From contig JAEUWY010000006.1 of the NCBI GenBank assembly GCA_022059125.1, positions 2,914,001-2,978,000 of the forward strand: a stretch of 64,000 bases of DNA, in the 5' to 3' direction. Both the position numbers and the translations under genes were made by a program. Numbering within the stretch: the stretch's first letter is position 1; every line of letters starts with the position of its first letter. This DNA is from Corynespora cassiicola. Lineage: Eukaryota; Ascomycota; Dothideomycetes; Pleosporales; Corynesporascaceae. Shown in pieces: positions 31,211 to 41,860 of the stretch. Under the pieces are notes generated by a model. The model saw only the letters and a program-made list of their open reading frames with translations, did no database searches and had not been told where the DNA came from.

Positions 31211-32022
31211 AATCAGAGGCTTGGCAAACAGCCACATCAACCACATTGATAAGAAAGCATTTCTAGCTGCCTTTACACAGGTGTTTGAGAGCATATTTTC
31301 AAAGGAAAGTGTCCTGTCTAGCTTCGGAGCAACTGGCTTAGTTCCATATAACCCAGAGATCGTGCTATCGAGGCTTGAAGTGAGGCCTCGTACGCCAACA
31401 CCACCCCTACCGGAACCTATTACCTGGCAACCAAAAACACCAAGCAATGCCTAGGAGATCGAGGCCCAGACTACGTTAATCTTGAAAAGAATGCGAGATC
31501 ATAAAGCTCATAACCTGATTCTATTATGGAGATGTTACTACAGGTCAAAAAGGGGTCAACTATAAAGGTTCATTCTCACACGCTACTTGAGGCTCGAGTA
31601 GCTAGCCTGGAGCAGGCAAATAGGGCTGCTTCTGAACGTAGGAAGCGCAAGAAGAAGCATATTCAGAAGGGAGGGACCCTATCGCACGTATAAGCAGAGG
31701 AATTAGTTACACAGAGAGACGTTGAGGCTCAACTTGAGGTAGAGAAGCATGAGCAGAGGGCGCGAACAGGTGCTAGTAGAGGAGGTACTCAACGCTGCAA
31801 GAGATATGGCAAGGCAGGGCATAATAAGCGCACATGTAACAAAGATACAGCAGATATGAAATATTGATTGGAGCTACTGTACACTACTCCAGTTTGTTAA
31901 GACGTTGCGATAAAAGGTAGAAAGAGGTGTGGTCTTGGCAAAAGTGCGCAGCTCGGTGGGGTGCGCAGCTCGGTGATGGAACACGTTAATTAATTAACAC
32001 TTTTTGATCTCCCCACAAAGAA

Positions 32023-32096
32023 GTGGGTTCAATGCCGGGGTGGGTTCAATGCCGGGATGGGTTCAATGCCGAGGTGGGTTCAATGCCGGGGTGGGT
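32023..32096. repeat. minisatellite, 17-bp unit, about 4.3 copies
   Basis: GTGGGTTCAATGCCGGG repeated four times in tandem with two single-base changes and a partial fifth copy. No coding role is apparent. Confidence 0.9.
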
Positions 32097-33532
32097 CTAA
32101 CGCGAACATTGTATCGTCACCACCAAATGGCCTACCTGTCTGTGCTTCGGCAGCCTTCAGCTCACTCGTACGATCTCGGTTGGCACAAGCCAGACATTGA
32201 ACTGACACGCCACAAAATCAATGCCAGAATTGCGTGAGAACAGGAGATTGTCACATCGCTAAGGAATTCTGACGCCTAGATCATGAAAGACAGTAGGGGT
32301 GGAGACAGAAGGTCAGAAGGTCATCGGTCATTGAGATTGAGTAGCATGAGAGAGACTGCATTGAACCTCGAATGCAGGGACTACTACAGTGTTGCCTCCC
32401 CACCTGGATCATTTGCCCTCTCTTGTCGCACATGCAGCGGTCTTCCAGTCGGAGCTACACTTCTAAGGCTAGACTGGCGCCCATCATAATTGAGTTCGAT
32501 ATTTCTGTGTAACTATTAAAACGTTCATTGTAATGTAGTGGCATTACTTGAGGCTGACTCGCGTCAGCAAATCCGAGGTGCCACCTCAGAATTTCTACAA
32601 AAGAACAGGCAAGCCTGCTACGGTTCTGGCGTTCGTGTAGGTATGTGATCATATCACGTAATTGCTGTCAGCCATGATGAAGGTGTCCGACTGCTTTAGA
32701 GCTCAGATCATTCTTTCACACAACATAGAGAGATACATCTCGATGTACACATGCATGAATCCCAGACACTAGTGCCATATTTGCTTACTTTTTTTATTGG
32801 CGATTCGTTGCTGATTGAATGTCGGTAGTTGTACTCTTGTAGGTTCCTCGAGAGGTAGCGCATTTCATTAACACACTGTGGCTTACTGTCGTTAAGTATA
32901 TCATATCCGGAACAAGCAGCACTACTGCCTACATCTGCGAAGAAGAACAGTCAGGTCCTGCAGACTGTCGTTTTTGCCTTCTGCCAACGGGCGAGATACA
33001 AAGAATAGGATCTGATCTTTGGGATCCCATCTCGTAAACCATGCATCAGCTGTATGGTGTTGCAAAAAATCTCGGATATTGAATTTGTCTCCAGTCGTAA
33101 TCTCATATTCCACACATTTTAGGAAAGGCGACACCACTCTCGTAGCAATTCTAGTTTTGAATTTTTTGAGCAAGACAATATCGTTGCGAGTTTCTGTTCG
33201 AAAAAACAATCTGGGCGTAAGAAGCAGTACTGTATGCACGTGAGAGATGCCATGGTTGGATATTTACTCAGGATAGTGGGCCGTACAGGCCGAGAAACTG
33301 GAATGGGGATTCAATGGTTATTCTTTGCTAAGACAGTGAGAGATTCGACAAATGTGTCGGCATGAGCTGTCGTCAATCGCGCCGTTTCGACGTAGTGAGA
33401 ACAGCAGTAACAACGAACAGCAAAGCTTGTCAGTCTTAGAAAACTTGCGCAAGGGCCAGCACACTGAGTCCCTGAAGCAAAACATGAGGAAAAAGACCCT
33501 AACTCGACACCAGGGTTTAAAAATACCGGGTA
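32097..33532. other. intergenic, no supported gene
   Basis: A 105-codon minus-strand frame at 32922-33239 has no ATG at its head and no recognised motif, so I leave it uncalled. Otherwise nothing. Confidence 0.35.
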
Positions 33533-34039
33533 TTATTCTTCCTTATCCTCTGTACATTTTCTCTCACACAGCTCTTGGAATCTACAGTCCTTCCTTGGAT
33601 CTCCGTTGCCCCGGCAAACTAGACATTCCCGGCCATGGACTATGAGCAAGTAGTGGAGAGAGAATTTATTATCGTCAGGGATACGAGCGTCAAGATGAGC
33701 CTGAGTTTTTTCCCGGTTTGCAGAAGATGGCCGCCACCCCCACAAGCCTGCGATCCGGTAGATGTGCGTGTCGACTGCAAAGCTGTTTCTCTGAAGACAG
33801 ATACTGAGGACACAGAATGCCGACTTGGGTCCCACACCCTTATAACTGACGAGCTCCTTCACTGCATCTTCGTCACTGAACTGGAAGAGATGATTCAAGT
33901 CCCATTTTCCATAGCGTTGTTTGACATCGGTCAGAATGTTCATCAACATTTTTGCTTTACGGTTTTGTATTCCACCTGGCCTCAAAACAGCCCGCAACTT
34001 CTCTTCTCCTCCATCTAGAATCCTCTGGTAAGCGAAAGG
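33533..34039 (-). pseudogene. HhH-GPD DNA glycosylase, C-terminal fragment
   Basis: The frame is open from 34039 to the stop at 33533 (about 168 codons) with no good ATG at its start. It encodes the helix-hairpin-helix and catalytic parts of an endonuclease III-like base-excision glycosylase: VSYKGVGPKSAFCVLSICL (HhH, with the Lys used by bifunctional enzymes) and FAVDTHIYRI (catalytic Asp), then a Cys-rich end (ECLVCRGNGDPRKDC...CERKC). The upstream part reads YQRILDGGEEKLRAVLRPGG, which is also family-like. The frame ends exactly where an LTR-like repeat begins at 34040; the N-terminal half of the domain is not found beyond it. The gene is thus truncated, though what remains has no stop or frameshift. 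Confidence 0.7.
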
Positions 34040-34215
34040 TGTTGGCCTTCACGTGACTAGCATAGTTGTGGTATGTTTGCTTTTGGTATATGAAACCTAC
34101 CATCCCACGCACTTCAGATAGACCCTAGTCCATGGAGGATATAAGTACAGAGCCGTAGTTATCTTTAGCAATCAACTCAGTCTTCATTCTTCTTCCCCAC
34201 ACATATACTTTAGAG
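34040..34215 (+). repeat. LTR-like dispersed repeat, copy A
   Basis: Begins TGTTGGCCTTCACGTGACTA and ends near CATATACTTTAGAG. It contains a TATA-like GGATATAAGTACAGAG. Matches copies at 37675-37852 and 42981-43159 (inverted), and a fragment at 13914-13962. Confidence 0.8.
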
Positions 34216-34850
34216 TCGCAAATTAAGAAATTATCCTCAAAGGCATTTACCATAGCACTAAGGTCTCTTCTCGGGCCGAGGTCACATGTGTGGTACGGTA
34301 TTGAAAAACGTGGACGGAAATCATCATGCCAAGCAGTGCTGTACATGGTAGCCATCAGCAGTACAGATTGGCTGACAAAACTTCGGGGGCAAGAAAATTC
34401 CGAACCTCCGATTCTCCAAATTCATTCGTCCGAAGAGTTCAATTTGAGCATGTCTGAGAATAATACAACCAATTGGTTTTCCTTGAGAGCTTCTTTGCTT
34501 AGCGGCGGTTGGACTTTAGACAGTTGCTTTTAAATCACGCCGAGAGATTCGCTTCTCTTGCCTCTTTCGGGGTCGCTGACTTTTATCCTAATCAGCCGGT
34601 CTGGCGCCAAGCACGTCGAGATCCATTTCAATATTTTAGAAAAGGTTTTTGTGGCTCTTGCCGACAATACTCCCTTTTCTACAGGACAACGGGCTTCTTT
34701 TGTCGCAACCGATGAATTGACCAAAAGCATCCAATCCATCTATCAACGCCTCATTTTCCGTTCTTGGAGGCTTGAGTTCGGTTGATCTCCACATTGTCTC
34801 TGAATCGCGCCCAATTTTTGCGACATACTCATCACATTGAAAACCAGAAA
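34216..34850. other. intergenic with unassigned coding-like fragments
   Basis: Minus-strand frames (such as 34270-34350, FSIPYHTCDLGPRRDLSAMV) look coding-like but match nothing I know and run into the repeat. They may be the remains of another gene cut by the repeat. Confidence 0.3.
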
Positions 34851-35392
34851 ATGAAGGAGATATTACACGGAAGCTGTCTTTGTGGTGGTATCGAGTACGA
34901 GGTGGATATGAGCAACGAGACTTCTCTTACGGTAAGCAGCAGTCCCATCATTTCATCTTGCCCACGTACGCTGGGAGATTTTCGCATCATACTTGATCCT
35001 TTTTGCTCAGTCATCTTCGCTAAACATTTCAGACGTCACTCTGCCATTGCAGAGTTTGTCGCAAGATCACTAGTGCCACAACCTCTCTAAATCTTGTCGT
35101 GGCTTGTCCTTCGTTCAAGCTCAATAAAGGAGTTTTGAAGACAATCAGGATGAAACATTTTGACGATGGGTTTTATATGACACTTTTCTTCTGTGGGGAG
35201 TGTGGTAGTGCGATCCACGCTGAGGCTGAGATGGGTGAAGCCAGCCCTAAAGCGTACATGGTACAAGTGGGCACCCTAGACGATATTGGTCCTTTGGAGC
35301 TCTTACCCAGAATCGAATTGAATACCAAGCATAGGCTAAATTGGTTACGATGCATAGAAGGTGCAGAGCAAAGGAAAGGCTACACTGAGTAG
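34851..35392 (+). CDS. GFA/CENP-V-type zinc protein
   Basis: Two exons, 34851-34931 and 35033-35392, with a 101-nt intron (GTAAGC, branch GCTAAAC, acceptor CATTTCAG, phase 0); 146 aa. Motifs: GSCLCGGIEYEV at the start, then SLCHCRVCRKITSA and FFCGECGSAIHAE, the Cys sets that hold two zinc ions in glutathione-dependent formaldehyde-activating enzyme (GFA) domains. The ending VQVGTLDDIGPLELLPRIEL...NWLRCIEGAEQ is typical as well. Most fungal members have no proven substrate; some take part in detoxification or secondary metabolism. The gene looks intact. Confidence 0.85.
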
Positions 35393-36000
35393 AATATGAT
35401 AGGCCTTGTTTAGTTCGGTCAAAAAAACGCCTGTCTACTTTGTTTCTATAACACCTCGTTTTGGAAGAATCTTATTCCGCAAAAAGTTTGGATAAACCTA
35501 TTTTTCATCTGTTCTACTCCTGATTCTAGGGAATCCATATGGCCATTGCTTTGTCGGCGCTCGCCAACTGACCCATAATGCTGTTTGCTTTGGCAACGAA
35601 AGTCTCGAGCATTTTGACCATTTTGAACGAGTTGCATCACCGCTATAAATCCATCACAGAAGGGATCTCTAGCATTTTCATAGAGAATACGCTTTACGTG
35701 GCGTTATTCCGATTCAAAGAGTAGATGCAAGCGGAGACGAGACTGCTGAAAAGACATGCCTGTCGCAGCCCCACCAATTGATGACATGCGAACTAGAACA
35801 GCATGGCCAATGAAAAATGTGCGACGAAAATTCTATGCGAAGCAAGCAGTCTTCATGGAATATCAACAACCAAATACGTCGCATGTGTATGCACCTGTCT
35901 AACATCTACTTAGTTTGCCACGAATCTACTTTATAACAATCGACAAAAACAAAAAAAATCAGGTGGTTTTCAAGGCCTTTGTTACATGCTAAAATCATCT
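35393..36000. other. intergenic between convergent genes
   Basis: AT-rich, nothing recognised. Confidence 0.4.
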
Positions 36001-36951
36001 CTAGATCGTATTCTCGGCGAAAGGAGGACCAGCAACGTTGCCACGGAAGCGATCCGCAAAAACCGCACGAGTTGCCCTTCCAGTATCGAAAGGGGTATCT
36101 GTAGAGCGATCGTACATGAGGACTGCTCGTGTAAAAATGACAAAGCTCTTATCTAGATCGATTCCAAATTCTTCATTCAGACTACCGAGACCCAGCTGAG
36201 CATTTCTGAAAGCCGTAACAGCCTGGTTGTCATCACAAAGCCAAAACTTGAGAATCGTGTTCAATGTTGGATTGCCGTAACCACCATAGTAAGGCCGAGA
36301 GTCTAGACCGGGAACTGGAGTGTGAATGCTAGCATTGTGGATGACACCAGGAGAAAATGCTTCGAGCATGCTCTTCATGATAGGCTCTGCAAAGGTCATA
36401 TTGTCGAAAGAGGAGGTATTTGCATTTGGAGCATTGGAAAAGACCCAGTAGAAAGCATTGTAGGTCTCGAACGATTCGGAAAGCAGGCAGGTAGTGTTTA
36501 CTTCCTGGAAAGCTTCATGGCCGTACATGTTGATGGACGCAGAAAAATCGCTGAACGCATTTCCATCCGGGCCAATAACTGTCGCCGTATAGTTGTTTGG
36601 TGGTGGAGTCGCAAAAGCGTCTTGAGAGCGACTATACAACTCCGTCATGTCACTATGACCAAAATACGAGACATGTGGCTCGTTCTTCGTGGTGTTGATG
36701 CCGTATGCCGAATCGAAAACATGGCCTTGAACATATGCGACGGGCTGATCGATGGTATCTGGAGCGTTCCAAGACTTTTGGCCGTGGACAAAAGTGTGGT
36801 GGTACAGGAATTCGGAAGTAGTGAGGCCCTGGCGGCGACGAACAGCAGCGAGCTGTTTGGGGAATGGATTGGGCCAGGCAGAGGTTGAATTGCTCTGTAC
36901 AGCAGCCAGTGTCTGGCTGCATAACAACAAAGCTAACAGAACTGTTGGCAT
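36001..36951 (-). CDS. secreted EthD-domain protein
   Basis: 316 aa from ATG 36951, chosen because it begins a signal peptide (MPTVLLALLLCSQTLAAV); the in-frame ATG at 36975 is eight codons upstream. The EthD signature follows: VRRRQGLTTSEFLYHHTFVHG and PVAYVQGHVFDSAY. The rest has several N-glycosylation sequons (NTT, NYT, NTS, NMT, NAS), as expected for a secreted protein. EthD proteins form dimeric alpha-beta barrels; fungal ones often sit in aromatic polyketide clusters as dehydratases or accessory factors, usually without a signal peptide. Single exon, no breaks. It lies 1.3 kb from the tailoring-enzyme block (38263-49590), so a shared role is possible but unproven. Confidence 0.75.
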   Translation of the reverse strand: MPTVLLALLLCSQTLAAVQSNSTSAWPNPFPKQLAAVRRRQGLTTSEFLYHHTFVHGQKSWNAPDTIDQPVAYVQGHVFDSAYGINTTKNEPHVSYFGHSDMTELYSRSQDAFATPPPNNYTATVIGPDGNAFSDFSASINMYGHEAFQEVNTTCLLSESFETYNAFYWVFSNAPNANTSSFDNMTFAEPIMKSMLEAFSPGVIHNASIHTPVPGLDSRPYYGGYGNPTLNTILKFWLCDDNQAVTAFRNAQLGLGSLNEEFGIDLDKSFVIFTRAVLMYDRSTDTPFDTGRATRAVFADRFRGNVAGPPFAENTI

Positions 36952-37674
36952 GATGCGGTATGGACTGAAATACATTAAGAAACCAGTTTGTACCCTTGTC
37001 AGATGCGAGCTACTCTCTTATATTATCAATTGCTAATGGGTTCTAACGACCTAGGGCTTGTTAGGCTGTTCGGCCATACTTAGGTTCCCCGGGTCTCGTC
37101 CGTAGCCAAGAAATCGAGCCTTCGAGCTGGAAATAGGCTTGAAACTAGAGAGTACGAGAGAAGAAATGAACGGAAGTAGAGTTAGGGGGGCAATTTTGTG
37201 TTAGCGCCTTGGGTAATGTGGGCGCCGCTTTCGTTTTTGGTCGCTCTCCCCTCCACATCCCGACGTACGAGAAGTCTGTGCGTAAGCGATTTGACGAAGC
37301 GATATCGTGAGCTATACGAATCTTGAACGTCGAAGAGACCGAAGGTTTGCCCGTGGCGCACTCTTAAACTGGTATGTACGGTGTGTATCCATGCAAGCTT
37401 GTCGATGAATTTTTGCGGGGGCGGGACAAATTTTTCATTACCTATTACGAAGCAATGGCCTCACCGCCAGCCCGGCATTTCCAAGTCCCGAATTCCATCT
37501 ACTTGATTAATCGAGTCTGCAAGAATAATGAGCTCAGCTGATGTAATTTATTGTAGAAAGCGGCAAATAATGCATTTACATGCTCAGCACCACGCGTGCG
37601 ATGTTTTCCGGGTACGCTGTACAACCTCAAGCCGACCTCGCTCCTGCTTCTCCCGCAAAACTCCAGTTCTCTCT
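36952..37674. other. intergenic, promoter of the EthD gene
   Basis: No gene recognised. It ends at the start of repeat copy B. Confidence 0.35.
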
Positions 37675-37852
37675 TGTTGGCCTTCACGTGACTAGCATAG
37701 TTGTGGTATATTTACTTTTTGTATATGAAACCTACCATCCCACGCACTTCAGACAGATCCTAGTCCATGGAGGATATAAGTACAGAGCGGTAGTTATCTA
37801 TAGCAATCAACTCAGTCCTCATTCTTCTTCCCCACTCCCATACTCTAGATCA
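37675..37852 (+). repeat. LTR-like dispersed repeat, copy B
   Basis: TGTTGGCCTTCACGTGACTA to about CATACTCTAGATCA, very similar to copy A (34040-34215). Confidence 0.8.
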
Positions 37853-38262
37853 CTACAGCATGGATGGTCCACCGCGCCTGTCGTTCAATTAGTCACCACG
37901 CATACTCTGTATATAGCAATACTAGTTCAAGCAAGCCAATCACATATACGATACGATGTTTACGCCGGGTGTTTCGCATGGCTTACACTCGCCGGATACG
38001 TGGTGCTTCCCACCACATTTGTCCAAGGTTGAGCGATGGAGGTAGTAATCACATGACCTCGGAGCTTGTATTTATTCTAGCGATCCTCCGCCCTAGTCGA
38101 ACAACTCTTAGATCTCCACCCACTTTTGACGGGTGTCGGTGCGCGTTGGGGCACTCGTGGGGCTGGTCGACTCACTGATCCCATGTTACCAAAGTAAGCT
38201 TGCACGCGAGTCAATCGGGTGTTCAAGTCAAGAAAATCCATCAGAAGTACTAACAGCTTTTT
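37853..38262. other. intergenic, 3' side of the P450 gene
   Basis: No gene recognised; could be interior sequence of the LTR element to which copy B belongs, but no pol remnant is readable. Confidence 0.3.
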
Positions 38263-39915
38263 TCAATGTTTTTTAAGTAATTGAATCTTGCAAAACTTCC
38301 CCTTTGGAGAAATCAAGAAGAAGTTTTCAATGGTCATCACATCTTCCGACGTCTCGGAGCCTATCTGCGCGCCCGCACATTCCTGGAAAAACAGTGCAGT
38401 TGCATAACGCAGCTCCATCATCGCGAGATGAACACCAAGGCATGTACGAGAACCTGCACCAAAGGCAGCAAAAGCAGATTTTTGCTCAACAATGTCGCAA
38501 TTATTGCGGAGGAAGCGTTCTGGCTGGAAACTGTGTAAAGAAAATCAGCGGCAGGGTCAGTACGCTTAACGGGGGGGAACACCAACATCCCTGGGTCTCG
38601 GAACAGCTTATCTTGACGATGCATAGTGTATGCCTGAGTGCTCACAATTGTTCCAGGAGGTATAAAAAATCCAGCCACGCTAAGTCCTCCTTGGGGTACC
38701 ACTCGTGGTAAGGCACCAGGAGCAGCACCAAAAAGTCTAAGTGTTTCTTGAATTACTGCATTGAGATATGGCAACTTTTCGAGGTCTGTATCGGTGAAAT
38801 CTTGTCTTAGAGCGCCGACCTCAATCTCTAAAGCTTCTTGGATTCCTTTGTTCGAAAGCACAGCCCAGACAAGGTACGTCAAAGTTATGGCCGTGGTTCC
38901 AGAGCCGGCTGCAATGAGGCCTGTCGCCGTAACAACATTTTGTTCGTTAGATTTACCGCTTTCTTTGCATTTCTCGGCCTCGGCCAAGTTTTCAGTGAAA
39001 ATATTTTTCTTTTCCATGCTCCGAATGTTTGTACTTGCTAGAACCTTGCCGCTGTACTCCATGATTTGCTTCTCAAGAGCGTCGATGTCAAAGATTTGGG
39101 ATGGAATCAGTCTGAGAAACCGATAGATAAAGTGGAATTCGGCGCGTATTCCTCCGACGATATTTGACTTCTCAAAAGCATCTATGAAGTCACCCTTCTG
39201 CGTCCTTTTTAGTTGCAAGTAACCGTGTAGGCCAATGTTCAGTACGTACTCGGCCTGTTTCAAGCATGGAGAATGAGCTTCCAAAAGCGATCTGGCCGAT
39301 AACGTCTGTTGCGAAGAATGTCCACCACTGTAAGATGTCGCATGTACCATGCGTCGCCTCGCTTTTGATTTTTGACACGGCAAGCTTTGCCTTGTCTTTG
39401 ACCAAAAGCTCCCAGTGTTCATGTAGACTGGTATTGGAAAATGGCCGGGAAAGTAACTTCCGTTGGTACGCATGTTTCTTTGGGTCGGTCTCGGAGAAGA
39501 CGTCTTGAATGAGACCCCCGGTCCGGAATCTTGGGTACCAATCGTCTTTGACATAGCCATTTCCAATCTTATGAATCGTCCTGTAGCCCTCCAGGGATGA
39601 TACATGAACTTCTTTTGGTGAAACTCGAACAACTTCACCAAATCTCGCGTGTAGATTGTGAATATAGTGAAGCCGTTGGCCGGTAATGACATGTTTTTTC
39701 AATACAAGATTGGTATAATTAGAGTACCAAGGTCCTAGAAGGATACGGAGGGGTGACAGATAAGCTCTGGTCAATATCTAATATTGCTTAGCATCTCTCG
39801 TGTGAGATGGGACCCTTCTCACTTTTATGATTCCAGTGGCAAGGAATAATAAAGTCAACGAAAACAACACACACAACGGATCCTGTTTCAACAATAGTTC
39901 TTTCATCCACCCCAT
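38263..39915 (-). CDS. cytochrome P450, intact, four exons
   Basis: Exons 39915-39823, 39777-39250, 39197-38571 and 38523-38263, all joined in phase 0 by introns of 45, 52 and 47 nt with GT..AG ends; 502 aa. N-terminal membrane anchor (CVLFSLTLLFLATGII), then LRILLGPWYSNYTNL; the I-helix oxygen-binding motif AAGSGTTAIT; the K-helix ETLR (ExxR); the PERF motif, split by intron 3; and the haem loop FGAGSRTCLG with its Cys ligand. Length is normal for a fungal microsomal P450. Without the introns the gene would look twice frameshifted, but each one restores the frame. It faces the flavin oxidoreductase gene (40569) across a 653-bp shared promoter region, so the two are probably co-regulated. Confidence 0.9.
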
Positions 39916-40568
39916 TGTCGAGTCGAACACGTTATAGTCCTAGTAATTAGACTTTGAGCATATGTAGAGAATCTTGTGGAAGGTAGTACCGCTGGAGAGC
40001 TAGAATCAAGGGAGGGTAATGTGATGGTCATTCGAATTAAGTAGGCTTACAGCCGGCAAGTCATATACACTATTTAAGAAAGTGTGATCCGGCAGAGTCT
40101 GTGCTCAAAGAGCGCGGAACCGGAAACGGAGTATCCGGCTAGCTATCACCTCGCTTGTAAGGTTTTCATGCACTATGGTTGATACATGACGTGGCTCATA
40201 AGCTAGTCGGACAGGTGAATTAGACTAGTAGACTTGGCCGAAGGCTTACCTGTGACTTGACTGGTGGTGGTGGGGTAAAGACGTTGTGGATTGTGGAAAC
40301 GTCGGGTGTCTATCTCGGGTGTTTCCCTACTCGCTTGGCTACTTTCCACTGAAATACGATTCATGCGGTCCACACCGGCCCCATCCATGTCGATGAAAGC
40401 CGTGGTCGATCTGAATTGATCCGCATTTCGTCCGGCGCCTTGAGACATGTGACGCGGCGCTATAAATATTCTTTCCGCGAAGCATGCTAGATCTGCGTCG
40501 TCCGTTTCATTCGCGTTATTTCTATCATTTTTTTAGCTCATTTTTGCTCCGGAAAACAAGATTGAATC
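39916..40568. promoter_or_regulatory. shared promoter region of P450 and flavin oxidoreductase genes
   Basis: The two genes diverge from this 653-bp stretch. A TATAAATA-like element lies at about 40461-40468, 100 bp before the ATG at 40569. No other motif is claimed. Confidence 0.5.
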
Positions 40569-41860
40569 ATGCTTCTAAATCGTTCCCTCCAGTATGCCTT
40601 TTCCGGGAAGACGGCTGCAAACCGGTTCATGAAGGCCGCAATGAGTGAGCGGCTTGCATCCTGGGATCCAGACAACATAAAGGCCTGCGGAATTCCTTCG
40701 CAAGAGCTTGTCAATCTCTACCGCAGATGGGGCGAGGGCGGCTATGGTGTCATCCTCACTGGCAATGTCATGATCACCTATCAGGACCTTGAAGCTCCGG
40801 GGAACATGATCATTCCGAGAGACGCCACATGTTCCGATGAGCGATTCGAAAGATTTGCACAAGTAGCAAAGGAAGGCAAAAAAATGGGTCGCTGATGTTA
40901 GCCCAGATCAATCATGCTGGAAGGCAGGTGGATGAGCGGTGGCAACCCAGCCCTATATCTGCAAGCGACATAAATTTAACCGCGAGCGACCGTGGAAAAT
41001 ATGCGAAACCAAGAGCTGCAACAGAGAAAGACATTGCGGAAGTTATTGAGGGCTTTGTGCATGCAGCAGAGTACCTGGAGAAGGGGGGTTGGGATGGCAT
41101 TGAGCTACACGCTGCTCATGGCTATTTATTAGCACAATTCCTATCTTCCAGGACGAACAGAAGAATCGATAATTATGGAGGATCGATTGAGAATAGGTCT
41201 CGGTTAATTGTCGAAGTTGTCCAAGAGATCAAGAAGAGAGTCAGGCCAGATTTCATAATCGGAATCAAGCTGAATTCTGTTGAATTTCAGGGCCAGGGAT
41301 TTACGGCGGAAGAAGCACGGCAGCTCTGTGAGATTCTTGAAACAACGGGTCTTGACTTTGTCGAGCTTTCTGGTGGGACCTATGAAGACCTTGCTTTCAC
41401 ACACAAGTCAGACTCCACGAAGAAAAGAGTGGCCTTCTTCTTTGAATTCGCAGAGATAATTGCTCCTGCCTTGATCAAGACAAAGTGCTACCTCACCGGT
41501 GGCCTGAGAAGTGTGCCTGCAATGCTGAAAGCACTCGAAGTCGTTGACGGAATTGGACTAGGTCGCCCAGTAACACAGGAGCCAAGGCTTCCCCAAAATA
41601 TCCTGTCAGGCCAAAGCAACGGCTCCAGAAAAATCCTGCTACAAGACGATCAGTTTGCACTTACAATGGCAGCAGCGACTGTGCAAATTCGGCAGATTGG
41701 GCAGGATCATGAACCAATCGATTTGAGTCGGGAACAGGAACTTGACGCCTTCTTGAGGGACTTGGAATCTTGGCAGACCCAGCTAAATGCGAGTAAAGAG
41801 ATCAGAGAGGCTAGGCCAGAGCAGATGGTTAGTGTCGTTGCGAAGCCATACGGTACCTAG
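40569..41860 (+). CDS. NADH:flavin oxidoreductase (Old Yellow Enzyme family), one frameshift
   Basis: Frame 1 (40569 to about 40880) gives FSGKTAANRFMKAAMSERL, IPSQELVNLYRRWGEGGYGVILTGNVMI; frame 2 (to 41860) gives GSLMLAQINHAGRQ, EGFVHAAEYLEKGGWDGIELHAAHGYLLAQFLS, NRRIDNYGGSIENRSRL, TGGLRSVPAML and DGIGLGRPVTQEP. These are FMN-binding and active-site motifs (including the paired His of HAAHGY) of the OYE-like reductases, which reduce activated C=C bonds. The frames meet at the A7 run 40878-40884; the homology (KEGKK then NGSL) requires one more A. Either the gene carries a one-base deletion or the run was miscounted in sequencing. Total about 430 aa if continuous. No other defect. Confidence 0.82.

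Larger units (their letters stand above)
30342..31986 (+). mobile_element. chimeric pogo-derived element (right arm)
   Basis: 1,645 bp between TA dinucleotides (30340-30341, 31987-31988). The first 869 bp are the inverted copy of the left arm, including its left end ACGTGCGTGATAAGCGAAATGG and the solo LTR. At 31211 the sequence switches to a different pogo-like family: LANSHINHIDKKAFLAAFTQVFE, VPYNPEIVLSRLEVRPRTPTPP, then a decayed coiled coil with stops, and the other end (complement of ACGTGTTCCATCACCGAGCTGCGCACC). That second family is also seen at 49740-51000. No catalytic core is present. Confidence 0.85.

Noticed and set aside
32922..33239. 105-codon minus-strand open frame
   Set aside because: No ATG at its start, no known motif, no splice partner; may be chance or an old fragment.
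37580..38178. Frames containing a hydrophobic VGLHVTSIVVVYLLF stretch
   Set aside because: The stretch is a translation of the 179-bp repeat and recurs at each copy, so it is not a membrane protein.
38263..39915. Two apparent frameshifts in the first P450 gene (near 39250 and 38570)
   Set aside because: Each is explained by a short GT..AG intron (52 and 47 nt) that keeps phase 0 and restores family motifs, so the gene is intact.
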